A stretch of 64,000 nt of DNA, taken from assembly GCA_964652775.1 (NCBI GenBank), contig CAZZAM010000006.1, positions 76,842 to 140,841 of the forward strand. Reading direction: 5' to 3'. The DNA is from UBA11346 sp038060575. Its GTDB lineage: Bacteria > Planctomycetota > UBA11346. Both the position numbers and the translations under genes were made by a program. Of the stretch, positions 43,094 to 51,328 are shown one piece after another. Every line of letters starts with the position of its first letter. Position 1 is the first letter of the stretch. The notes below the pieces were generated by a model, which had not been told where the DNA came from, made no database searches, and saw nothing but the letters and a program-made list of their open reading frames with translations.

Positions 43094-45661
43094 GTGCCAC
43101 CCCGGCCAACCATCAATGTGACGAGCATCGTCGACCTGCCGTCGGTTATCCAATCGATCGCGGGTCAGCGTCGGAGTGGCGTGCTGGTCGTGCGCAGCGA
43201 GGACGAGGAGCGGCGACTCCATTTCAAGCATGGCCAGTTGGTTGCGTTCACTGGTGGACCGAAGGTGTTGCTGCGCCGAGCCATCGGTTGGTCGCGGGCA
43301 ATGGAGCTGGCAACTATCTATGACCGCGCCGGAGCGTTGGGCGGCGATCCCGAGCCCCAGGAGCTTGTCGCCAAGCTGCGGGCACGCGGGGAACTGCCGG
43401 ATGATGCGTTGGTCGAAGCCTTGGCGATGAGCGCGGAAGAGGACATGGGCACAATCCTGTCGTGGCCAGCGCCGACCTTCGACCTGCTGACCGTGGCTCC
43501 GGATGACTCGTGGGCCAAGCTGCAGATCGACAGTGGATTGTCGCTCAATCCCAGCGCTATTTTGCTTGAGGCGCTGCGCCGCCAGGACGAGCGTTCGACC
43601 TTTGGCGAATTAGTTCCGGATTCGTGGGACGTGGTGCATCGCGAAGTCGGTGTGGAGCAGACGCAAGCGGACGAGGATCAAGCATTGGTCTTGGAATCCA
43701 GTGGCACCACCGCGCTGTGTCGTGATCTCTTAGCGCACCCGGTCCTGCAGCCGCATCGCGCGTTGCGCGCGTTGGTTGAACTGCGTCGGCTCGGTGCGCT
43801 CCGCGTCGTGACTGCGGCCGAGTTGGCACAAGCCGGCGAGCAGGCACGCGAACGCGGTCAACACGCCGAGGCGTACGGCATGCTGGGACGGGCACTGGCG
43901 CTTGGTCACGATGGCGCGCGCATGCGCGAACATCTGGCCAATCTTGCCGAGCTGCTCGGGGATCGTGCTGCGGCCGCAGTTCACTGTCTCGCTGCAGTGC
44001 CCTTCCTGCAATCGCCGCAGGCGATGATCCAGGCATTGAAACATGTGCTTCGCTTGGGCGCCGAGCAGGAAGGTCCGCTGACCCAACTGGTGGCGCTGAA
44101 TCTCACCGTTGGTGATGATCGCGCGACGCTGGAGGCACTGCTCTCGTTGGTTCGCCTGTACGAGGGGCGTGGTGATCGTCAGCGTGCAATGGAAGCATTG
44201 GGCGAGGCGCAATCGCTCGGCGCTGACAAGGTGGTGACTGCCAAGATGATGGCCCGACTTGCCGCAGCGTCCGGCGATGTTGCTCAGGCGGCGATCCAGC
44301 TTGAACAAGCGGCGCGTTTGGCCACCGAGCAGAATCGTAACGACGAGGCGATTGAGGCCTGGCAGACGTTGCTGCACCTGCGTCCGGATCGGCTTGATCC
44401 GGCGCGCGCCTGCGCCGCACTGTTGGTTGCCGGTGGGCGTCAGGAGGAAGCAGCGCAGGTGTTGCGCGGTGCGTTGGGTCAAGCGGCGAATGCGCCCGAG
44501 GAAGTGCAGCTCGTTGCCTGGGAATATTACGCCAAACTCAATCCCAATGCTGCGGATGCCCACGATTGGCTGGCCAAGATCTATGCCAAGCGGCGTGATC
44601 GCGAGGGCGCAACCCGGCAGCTCCGATTGGCGGCAGATGCGCAAGAGCGCGCTGGCGATGATGCGGCGCTGATCGAAACCCTGGGTCGAATCGTTGTGCT
44701 CGGCGGCGAGGACGTCGAGCTGCTCAGTCGCTTGGGCAATACCCACGATCGACTCGGACTTGGTGTAACCGCCATTGATGCGTGGTGTCGGGCGGCCGAC
44801 CTGGCGATCGAGGCTGGCCGGCTGGATCAGGCGCGCGAGGTGCTAGCGCATGCCCTCGGGCGAACGCCGTTCTCGGCCGACTTGCGTTGGCGCGACGCCG
44901 AGCTGGCCCTACGCGAAGGCGACGGCGCGCGCGCGTGGATCGAATTGCGCCGCGCTGCAGATCTCGCGCATGGCTCTGGTGACGCAGAGCGGGCCAAGGA
45001 ACTCCTGCAGCGTCTATGCAGCTTACGCCCCGATGATTTGGCGGCGCGTTTACGCCTGTGCGATGTCTTGCGTGTGCAGTCCGATCCTGCCGAACACGGC
45101 GCGCTTGATGACGCGCTCCGCTTGGCGATTCGCAGTGCAAACTTTGGTTTTGCGGTCGAGCTGGCGACCCGCCGGACGCAGATCGCAACCCGGGCACAAC
45201 GGTTCCAGGCTCATGCTGATCTGGTCGAGTTACTGCGCCGGGCTGGCGACACTGCCGGCGAGCGCGCGGCCGCCAAGGATCTCTTGGAGGACCTATTGGA
45301 GGCCGGCCACTTCGAGCGCGCGGTCGAGTTGTTATCACGCCAATTTGCCGCCCATCCGCGCGATCCCGATCTCGCGCTGCAGCTGGCCGAGATCCACAGT
45401 TCGCTCGACGATGGGCGCATGGCCGCTCGCTGTCTGCGCCATGCCGTGCAATTGCTGCAGGCTGAAGGCCGCAAGGATGAGGCGCGTACCGCCCTCGATC
45501 AATTGGAACAGATCAGTGAAGACGACCTGCTGATCGCCGCCGCGCGCAAACGTCTGGACGCCGGCGAGGCAGTCGAATGGGAGCAGATCCGAGTTTCGCT
45601 CGAACAAGATCAACGCCGTGGCTTGGTCAACAAGCTGGGCAGCGAGATGATCCAGCGTTGA
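43094..45661 (+). CDS. DUF4388 domain and TPR-repeat protein
   Basis: About 855 residues. The DUF4388 region lies at the N-terminus: TSIVDLPSVIQSIAGQRRSGVLVVRSEDEERRLHFKHGQLVAFTGGP. After a linker, about 18 TPR-like helix pairs fill residues 270-855 (for example AEAYGMLGRALALGHDGARMREHLANLAELLGDRAAAAVH). The start is uncertain. GTG 43094 avoids the repeat; ATG 42980 would begin within repeat DNA, and GTG 43118 is closer to the domain. DUF4388 proteins are often regulatory partners of two-component or gliding systems. It probably scaffolds a complex in the cytoplasm. Confidence 0.8.
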   Translation: MPPRPTINVTSIVDLPSVIQSIAGQRRSGVLVVRSEDEERRLHFKHGQLVAFTGGPKVLLRRAIGWSRAMELATIYDRAGALGGDPEPQELVAKLRARGELPDDALVEALAMSAEEDMGTILSWPAPTFDLLTVAPDDSWAKLQIDSGLSLNPSAILLEALRRQDERSTFGELVPDSWDVVHREVGVEQTQADEDQALVLESSGTTALCRDLLAHPVLQPHRALRALVELRRLGALRVVTAAELAQAGEQARERGQHAEAYGMLGRALALGHDGARMREHLANLAELLGDRAAAAVHCLAAVPFLQSPQAMIQALKHVLRLGAEQEGPLTQLVALNLTVGDDRATLEALLSLVRLYEGRGDRQRAMEALGEAQSLGADKVVTAKMMARLAAASGDVAQAAIQLEQAARLATEQNRNDEAIEAWQTLLHLRPDRLDPARACAALLVAGGRQEEAAQVLRGALGQAANAPEEVQLVAWEYYAKLNPNAADAHDWLAKIYAKRRDREGATRQLRLAADAQERAGDDAALIETLGRIVVLGGEDVELLSRLGNTHDRLGLGVTAIDAWCRAADLAIEAGRLDQAREVLAHALGRTPFSADLRWRDAELALREGDGARAWIELRRAADLAHGSGDAERAKELLQRLCSLRPDDLAARLRLCDVLRVQSDPAEHGALDDALRLAIRSANFGFAVELATRRTQIATRAQRFQAHADLVELLRRAGDTAGERAAAKDLLEDLLEAGHFERAVELLSRQFAAHPRDPDLALQLAEIHSSLDDGRMAARCLRHAVQLLQAEGRKDEARTALDQLEQISEDDLLIAAARKRLDAGEAVEWEQIRVSLEQDQRRGLVNKLGSEMIQR

Positions 45662-45695
45662 AGATGTCCGGCCAAATCCACGGCTAGGAGCGTAC

Positions 45696-46796
45696 ATGAA
45701 CCCCAATGTCACCGGATCGAGCGGACTACCGCCGCTTGATCCTAACTTCGCAGTCAGTCAGCCTGGCAGTGATCTGCTGTGGCACGATGCGAGCCAGCTC
45801 ACGGTGGAAGGTCAGGGCTGGCAGAAAGAGCAACTCAAGCGCCGCTTCGATCGTCTGCCGGCAACTGCGGAAGGCGTGGTGCGACGCGACGTGTGGGAAC
45901 TCAGTCGCCAGAGCGCAGGCATTGAGATCCGATTCGTGAGCGATGCGACGGAGATCGGTGCGCGCTGGACTGTCCTCAATCAGGAACTGGCTTTTGATCA
46001 CATGCCAGCAACTGGGGTCAGTGGATTGGATTTGTACGCACGCGATGGCCAGCGCTGGCGTTGGATCGGAGTTGGTCGTCCGACTCAGTATCCCACCAAT
46101 CAAGTGAGCTTGGTGAAGGGCGTGCCAGTGCAGGGTCTGCGGGAATTTCGCCTGTATCTACCGCTCTATAATGGCATCGAGCAGGTCATGCTCGGAGTGC
46201 CGAAAGGAGCAGTCCTGCAAGCTGCGCCAGCGCGGAGTAGGTTGCCGGTGGTCGTCTACGGAACCTCGCTCACCCAAGGCGGCTGCGCTTCGCGACCTGG
46301 GATGGCCTACACCTCAATCCTGAGTCGTTCGCTTGATTGTGCGGTGGTCAATCTGGGCTTCTCGGGCAATGGCTTGGCTGAACCGGAAGTTGCTCAGGTG
46401 ATTGCCGGCATGGCCACGCCAGCGGCCTTCGTGCTGGATCAGATGGGCAACGTGTCGGCAGCGATGGTGCGCGAGCGCATGCCGTACTTCATTGCCACCT
46501 TGCGCGCCCAGCATCCACGGACGCCGATCGTGCTGGTCGAAAACTTCGTCTACCAGAACGAATGGCTGTATGGACCTGACTACGACCGTTCGTCGGGGAA
46601 AAACGGGGCGCTGAAGGAAATAGCCACACCGCTCATGCAGCACGATCCATTGGTTAGCTACGTATGCGGCAAGCCGTTGCTCGGCGACGATGGCGAGGCC
46701 ACGGTTGACGGTGTCCATCCCACCGATCTCGGATTTATGCGCATGGCGCAAACATTATACGCACCGATCTCCAAGATGCTTGCGCGTAGAGTTTAG
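45696..46796 (+). CDS. SGNH/GDSL-type esterase with N-terminal GxxNG-like jelly-roll
   Basis: A 366-residue protein; AGGAG about six bases before ATG 45696. The N-terminal half is a beta domain (LTVEGQGWQKEQLKRRFDRLPATAEGVVRRDVWELSRQSAGIEIRF). The C-terminal SGNH domain has block I VVYGTSLTQGGCASRPG (Ser), block II GFSGNGLAEP, a third VLDQMGNVS, and GVHPTDLGF (Asp/His). No signal peptide is seen. Related proteins are common in Planctomycetota and Verrucomicrobiota and may deacetylate polysaccharides. Confidence 0.88.
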   Translation: MNPNVTGSSGLPPLDPNFAVSQPGSDLLWHDASQLTVEGQGWQKEQLKRRFDRLPATAEGVVRRDVWELSRQSAGIEIRFVSDATEIGARWTVLNQELAFDHMPATGVSGLDLYARDGQRWRWIGVGRPTQYPTNQVSLVKGVPVQGLREFRLYLPLYNGIEQVMLGVPKGAVLQAAPARSRLPVVVYGTSLTQGGCASRPGMAYTSILSRSLDCAVVNLGFSGNGLAEPEVAQVIAGMATPAAFVLDQMGNVSAAMVRERMPYFIATLRAQHPRTPIVLVENFVYQNEWLYGPDYDRSSGKNGALKEIATPLMQHDPLVSYVCGKPLLGDDGEATVDGVHPTDLGFMRMAQTLYAPISKMLARRV

Positions 46797-46980
46797 ATGT
46801 AGCGAATTTTGTGACGGTGCTGGTCCCGTCCCGAATGGTTTGCATCTCGACTGCCAACTCGACGAGAACGAAAGCGGGACAGATACAGATGTGTCTGACG
46901 CTGCACGGTCGGTCAGCGATGTTTCGCCGTGGACTCACCGTAGGTCCATCAGATCGTATCAGCACGCAACGAGGATCCTT

Positions 46981-47802
46981 ATGCACCGCGCTCTCTGGGT
47001 CTGCTGTTTCCTTTGTTTCCTTGCTTCGGCGATCGCCGGCGAGCCGCAGAAAATCCTCATGGTTGGCAACAGCCTGACGTACACCTATGGTATTCCGGCG
47101 ATCCTCGAAAACTTCGCCAAGGCGACGAAGCGCACGCTGACGGTTACCACGCACGTCGCTGGTGGCAGGACGCTGACGTGGCATTGGAGCAATCCATCCG
47201 GCAAATCCGAGGTGACGGCTCCGCAGGCGATTGCCAAAGGCGGCTACGATCTGGTCATCATCCAGGACAGCGCTCAGCCATTGATGAAGAGCGGCGAGGG
47301 CGCGGAGGCCTTCGTCAAAGTTGTCCCAGATTTCGTCAAGGCGATCCGTAACGCATCGATGCAGGCCATGCTCTACATGGGGCATCCGACGGCCAAGGAG
47401 GTGAAGCTTGAATCAGTTCAATCGGTCATCGACGCCTATGCTAAGGCCGCCGATGCGTTGGCGATTCCGTGTGCCCCGTCGGTGCTGGCGTTCGTGCGCT
47501 TCAACGAGAAATATCCAAAGATCGCGTTGTTGGATGGGCAAGCCGATCGTAAATATGCGTTGGGCAAGGCGGGGACCCACCATTCGCCCTTTGGTGCGTA
47601 CCTCGCCGCCTGCACGCTCTACGCCACTATCTACAAGCAGACTCCGGTTGGTCTCACCTTCCATGCTGCGTTCGACGCCAAGACCGAAGTCCCGATCGAT
47701 GTCGCTGACGCTGCTGCTGCGCAGGAGATTGCGTGGCAGGTAGTTCAAGAGTACGAACGGAACTATCCATTGGCGACATCAGGCAAGGCTCCGGCACACT
47801 GA
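46981..47802 (+). CDS. Secreted SGNH-like hydrolase (DUF4886-type)
   Basis: A 273-residue protein with a signal peptide (MHRALWVCCFLCFLASAIAG). GAGG at 46971-46974 precedes ATG 46981. The beginning of the mature protein, KILMVGNSLTYTYGIPAILENFAKA, is the GNS block of the SGNH family. Later LVIIQDSAQPL and a THHSPFGAYLAACTLYATIYKQTPVGL close the domain, with the His-containing end motif. It probably acts in the periplasm on an ester. It follows the other SGNH gene by 184 bases, in which I see no repeat or clear promoter. Confidence 0.82.
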   Translation: MHRALWVCCFLCFLASAIAGEPQKILMVGNSLTYTYGIPAILENFAKATKRTLTVTTHVAGGRTLTWHWSNPSGKSEVTAPQAIAKGGYDLVIIQDSAQPLMKSGEGAEAFVKVVPDFVKAIRNASMQAMLYMGHPTAKEVKLESVQSVIDAYAKAADALAIPCAPSVLAFVRFNEKYPKIALLDGQADRKYALGKAGTHHSPFGAYLAACTLYATIYKQTPVGLTFHAAFDAKTEVPIDVADAAAAQEIAWQVVQEYERNYPLATSGKAPAH

Positions 47803-47815
47803 GACATAGCGTTGT

Positions 47816-48247
47816 TTAGCGGGCGTACTTGATCGCGAGCACTTCGACGATGCGTTCGGCCAGGGCGTTGTCGACGCCCAGGCGTTTGCCCATCAGCTCC
47901 AGCAGTTTCTCTTCGCCTTCGTCGATGTCGCCTGAAGACATTGCGAGATCGGCGGCGAGTACGAACAGTTTCTTGCGCACCGCCGGACTCTCGATGCCGT
48001 CGAGGGCCGCGACCGCCTCGTCGATGCTCTTCTTGCCGCGCAGCAATTGTTGCGAGCTACGCAGCAAATCCTGGAGATTCTTGCCACGGAAATCCGGCAC
48101 CGTGATCAAGAAGCCCTGCAACGTTGCCAACTCTTCGGCCTGGATGTCGCCATCGGCGGCGATCATGAGCAGCATGCCATAGACCAGCAGTTGTTCGTCG
48201 ACTGGCTTGCGCGGGGTGGAACCGAACATGCGGGAGAGAAGACCCAT
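47816..48247 (-). CDS. TerB-like (tellurite resistance/DjlA-type) protein
   Basis: A 143-residue helical protein. The YGMLLMIAADGDIQAEELATLQGFL motif (with Asp-Gly-Asp followed by xxEE) and AADLAMSSGDIDEGEEKLLELMGKRLGVD, with its second acidic pair, are typical of TerB-like domains, which bind divalent metals. There is no signal peptide. The family is tied to stress response, but a specific role cannot be given. It follows the peptidase-like gene by 30 bases on the same strand. Confidence 0.8.
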   Translation of the reverse strand: MGLLSRMFGSTPRKPVDEQLLVYGMLLMIAADGDIQAEELATLQGFLITVPDFRGKNLQDLLRSSQQLLRGKKSIDEAVAALDGIESPAVRKKLFVLAADLAMSSGDIDEGEEKLLELMGKRLGVDNALAERIVEVLAIKYAR

Positions 48248-48277
48248 AGAGACTCCGTGTAGAAGTGGCTCGTCCGT

Positions 48278-48943
48278 TTATGGATGTGATGGCGTGGGCA
48301 AGGAGGGTGTGGTGGGCGTCGGTTGAGAGCCGCTCCGGTGTAGCACGCGTATGGCATGAATGTGCGTTGAGCGAGTGGACACCGGCACCACGGCCCGCTG
48401 CGTGTTCAACGGATCAATCATCACGTAACCCGTGTGCTGTTTCCCAATCATGAGCACCCAATGCGGAACTTGGCCCCAGAGCATGATCTTGGCGATCACC
48501 GGTCGGCCGCCGCGTAGCTCGTTATCAATGGCCATGTGTGTTAATGGCGGGAATGCAGTCATGAATGCTCCCTTCGTGCACGTGGTGACTGCACCCCAGA
48601 CGAGCTGGCCCTGAGCGGTGAAACCATGGTTGGCATTGAGTTCTCGGCACAGCTCGCCTGGTGTGATGTGGAGATCGAATGATGACAGCGTCATCGCCAC
48701 GCACGAGACGAGGCAACCAGCTGCTGCCATGGTATCGTTGCTGCCACTGATGATCTCGTTGCTCCAAGCCGGATCGTTTTGCAGCCAATAGGGGATGCCA
48801 GCGATGGCAGGTATAATTTCGGCAGAGCCACCAGCGGCTGAGATTGGCGGCTCGGGTGCTGCTCGCCTGCGCCAGAGTGAGAGCGCCCCGTAGGCCAGAA
48901 CGGCAACGCTCAGGCACCCGATGATGATGGTTGAGATCCTCAT
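48278..48943 (-). CDS. Membrane-anchored C39-like cysteine peptidase
   Basis: A 221-residue protein with an N-terminal anchor (STIIIGCLSVAVLAYGALSLW). The C39-type domain has IPYWLQNDPAWSNE then MAAAGCLVSCVAMTLSSF with the catalytic Cys near residue 77, VPHWVLMIG with His near 161, and YVMIDPLN with Asp. The Pro/Thr-rich tail (SQPTPTTPSLPTPSHP) may be a linker. It is probably periplasmic. The substrate is unknown; there is no bacteriocin or exporter gene nearby. Confidence 0.85.
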   Translation of the reverse strand: MRISTIIIGCLSVAVLAYGALSLWRRRAAPEPPISAAGGSAEIIPAIAGIPYWLQNDPAWSNEIISGSNDTMAAAGCLVSCVAMTLSSFDLHITPGELCRELNANHGFTAQGQLVWGAVTTCTKGAFMTAFPPLTHMAIDNELRGGRPVIAKIMLWGQVPHWVLMIGKQHTGYVMIDPLNTQRAVVPVSTRSTHIHAIRVLHRSGSQPTPTTPSLPTPSHP

Positions 48944-49395
48944 GTCATTCGTCCTGATTCATCCTGACTATGTGACCTACGTGGTCTGAAGGATCAAGCT
49001 CGAACAACTCATGCCGTGCCAGTGCACTTGGCAGATTTTCGGCAAACCTCAATAGCGCAATCCAAGGCAACCGCAGAGGCGCAGAGCTACGCAGAGGTCG
49101 CAGAGGGCTGGGGTTAAAAGACATTGCAGTTTCTGGCGCCATTCACCCACAGGGTGACGGCTCAACCGCCACTCTCCTCTGCGATCTCAGCGGCCTCTGC
49201 GCCTCTGCGGTTGTCTTGGAGTTTTTCCCAACGCCGGAGTTAGGGTAAATGATAGACGCTGATGCCTTGTTCAGATTCTGGTGGGCAGTGAAGCGCGCTG
49301 GTAACACCCATGTGCGCAACGCAGGAGAAAAATTCCTGTACAGAGTCATCTTCATGCTGATATATTCCCCCACACTAAACGAAGGAATGCCATCC
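48944..49395. other. 452-base intergenic region between divergent genes
   Basis: No protein gene is evident. The centre is the family A repeat at 49061-49220. To the right are TATATT at 49361-49366, a possible -10 for the gene at 49396, and GAAGGA at 49381-49386, its ribosome binding site. To the left the promoter of the peptidase gene should lie within 48944-49050, but I cannot place it. Confidence 0.5.
49061..49220. repeat. Inverted repeat, family A with CCAAGGCAACC head
   Basis: The left arm 49061-49106 (TCCAAGGCAACCGCAGAGGC then GCAGAGCTACGCAGAGG) and right arm 49176-49220 (ending GCGCCTCTGCGGTTGTCTTG then GA) are imperfect inverted copies. The outer head CCAAGGCAACC is the same as in the family C element at 21211, while the inner units CGCAGAGG are those of family A. 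Confidence 0.85.
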
Positions 49396-49638
49396 ATGAC
49401 TGCTCGCGTTTTTGGTTCCGTCCTTGGCGCTGACACCGGCAAGCCGATCACCACAGCCGTTGTGACTGCGCCGTCGTACTCGGTGACGACAACCAATGGT
49501 GCGTACTTTTTTGTGACCCCTGGTGCGGCGACCATCACGGTAACTGCGTCAGCGCCCAACTATGTTTCAAAATCAACCAAGGTAACGGTGGTAAATAGTC
49601 AGCAATTACAGCTGAATTTCACGCTGAATCACGTCTAG
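49396..49638 (+). CDS. Small carboxypeptidase-regulatory-like (CarboxypepD_reg) domain protein
   Basis: An 80-residue protein made of one beta-sandwich: VFGSVLGADTGKPITTAVVTAPSYSVTTTNGAYFF, then TPGAATITVTASAPNYVSKSTKVTVVN. That is the G-x-V-x-D-x-x-x-G-x-P-(I/L)-x-x-A...T-x-x-x-G-x-Y pattern of CarboxypepD_reg domains. GAAGGA lies nine bases before ATG 49396. No signal peptide is seen, which is odd because the domain is usually extracellular. It is 13 bases before the kinase gene and probably in the same transcript. Confidence 0.75.
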   Translation: MTARVFGSVLGADTGKPITTAVVTAPSYSVTTTNGAYFFVTPGAATITVTASAPNYVSKSTKVTVVNSQQLQLNFTLNHV

Positions 49639-49651
49639 TCGAGTCATCTAC

Positions 49652-51328
49652 ATGCCCGCGATAGAGACGACCAAGGTCGTACGAAAATCAGACGGACGCT
49701 CGGCCGCCAAGTCCGATGACGAGATGCCGGCGCAGATTGGTGGCGTGCGCTTGATCAGTCTGCTCGGCGAAGGTGGAATGGGTCGCGTCTATCTCGGTCA
49801 TCATGCGGTCCTCGATATCGGCGTGGCGGTCAAGCTGCTGCGCGATCAGGGCGGCGACCCGCGGAGATTTTTCAGCGAGGCGCGGCTCGCGGCACGGATC
49901 GAACACGAGAACGTCGTGCGCGTGCTGCACGCGGGCGAGGAACTCGGGCATCGCTTTCTGGTCATGGAGTATGTCCTTGGGAAGACCCTCAAAGCACACG
50001 TGCGAGAAGTCGGTAAATTGCCGTGGCGTGATGCGGCGGGTTATATCCTGCAGGCGGCACGTGGCCTCGCTGCTGCTCACCGCCAAGGCATCGTCCATCG
50101 CGACATTAAGCCAACCAATCTGCTGATCGACAAGCAGGGTCGGGTGAAAGTCGCCGATCTGGGGCTGGCGCATGTCATGTCCAGCGATGCCCAGGGCACG
50201 GTTCCGGGCACCGTGTTGGGCACGCCGACCTACATGGCACCGGAACAGACCCGCGATCCGCATAAGGTGACTCCAGCGGCTGACATCTATGCGCTGGGTG
50301 TGTGTTTTTATTATCTATGTTCCGCTGAGACGCCGTTTCGCGGGCATGATTCCGCTGACGTGATGATTGCTCATCGCACCGCGCCGATTCCCGATCTGCG
50401 CAAGCTGGTACCTGATGTTCCGCCAGCGGTGGCTGGACTGATCGTCCGCATGATGGCCAAAAATCCGACCGACCGTCCAGCTGATGGCGGTGCTGTAGTC
50501 GAAGAACTGGAGCGGATCCTTGGTCTGGCGACCGTTTCGACGGCGCCGATCCAGCGGCCCGAATCAGCGCGCTCCGATGCGTCGCGGCGACGAGTATCGC
50601 CGTGGATGATTGGCGCATGTGCATTGACGGTTGTCGGTGTGGGGCTGCTGAGTTGGCCGCTGTTCCAGGCAGGCTCAGCAACCAAGGCAGTCGGTGCAGT
50701 CTCAGCTGCGTTGCCGCCACCGCCGGTTGCTGCTCCCGCTGGATGGCAGACGCCGCCCCGCGCGGTGTTCGTACTTGCCGATCATCTCCCAGCCGCCGCC
50801 ATCTCGGCTATAGATGCTGCATGCTTGGCGAGCCATCTATCGTTGGTCGAACGCGAGCGGATCGATGCGTTGGTTCGTGAACAAGATCTGACCAGTGGTG
50901 GACGCATTGATCCCGCGACTGCTGGCCGCTTGGGCAAGTTGGTTGGTGGTCATATCGCGCTGTTTGCGAACCTAGTTGACGATCACGTCCAATTACGTTG
51001 CGTGGTTGTCGAAACCGGAGAGTTGATTCGCAGCCAGATAGTACTGCCGGCTGAGGTTGGCCGCACGACCAGCGCAAGTATCGACGCGGCAATCGCCGTG
51101 ATGCCCACCCAGGGCATTACAACGATCGATGGCAATCGGCTGGTAGTCAGCGTCGGCTTCCGCCACGGCGTCCGCGTCGGTGATCGTATGGAGCTGCGGC
51201 AGGTGGCCGATGGACCAGTATGTGCCACAGCGGAAGTTACGAGCGTCGAAAGTCAGCGCGCATTCCTGCACAGCGAATCCGGCGTACGGTCTTGCGAGGG
51301 TGTACTGGCTCGTACAAGACGGGAATGA
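49652..51328 (+). CDS. Transmembrane Ser/Thr protein kinase with CsgG-like outer domain
   Basis: A 558-residue PknB-type kinase. Kinase residues 33-290: G-loop GEGGMGRVY 39-47, Lys61, HRDIKPTN with catalytic Asp151, DLG at 169-171 instead of DFG, and APE at 196-198. One transmembrane helix lies at 318-337. The outer part (370-485) matches CsgG/LpoB-like domains: AVFVLADHLP, LSLVERERIDALVREQDLT, then AGRLGKLVGGHIALFANL. Residues 490-558 form a small beta domain (VVSVGFRHGVRVGDRMEL). No PASTA repeats are present. The stop overlaps the lipoprotein start by four bases. It probably senses an envelope signal. Confidence 0.92.
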   Translation: MPAIETTKVVRKSDGRSAAKSDDEMPAQIGGVRLISLLGEGGMGRVYLGHHAVLDIGVAVKLLRDQGGDPRRFFSEARLAARIEHENVVRVLHAGEELGHRFLVMEYVLGKTLKAHVREVGKLPWRDAAGYILQAARGLAAAHRQGIVHRDIKPTNLLIDKQGRVKVADLGLAHVMSSDAQGTVPGTVLGTPTYMAPEQTRDPHKVTPAADIYALGVCFYYLCSAETPFRGHDSADVMIAHRTAPIPDLRKLVPDVPPAVAGLIVRMMAKNPTDRPADGGAVVEELERILGLATVSTAPIQRPESARSDASRRRVSPWMIGACALTVVGVGLLSWPLFQAGSATKAVGAVSAALPPPPVAAPAGWQTPPRAVFVLADHLPAAAISAIDAACLASHLSLVERERIDALVREQDLTSGGRIDPATAGRLGKLVGGHIALFANLVDDHVQLRCVVVETGELIRSQIVLPAEVGRTTSASIDAAIAVMPTQGITTIDGNRLVVSVGFRHGVRVGDRMELRQVADGPVCATAEVTSVESQRAFLHSESGVRSCEGVLARTRRE

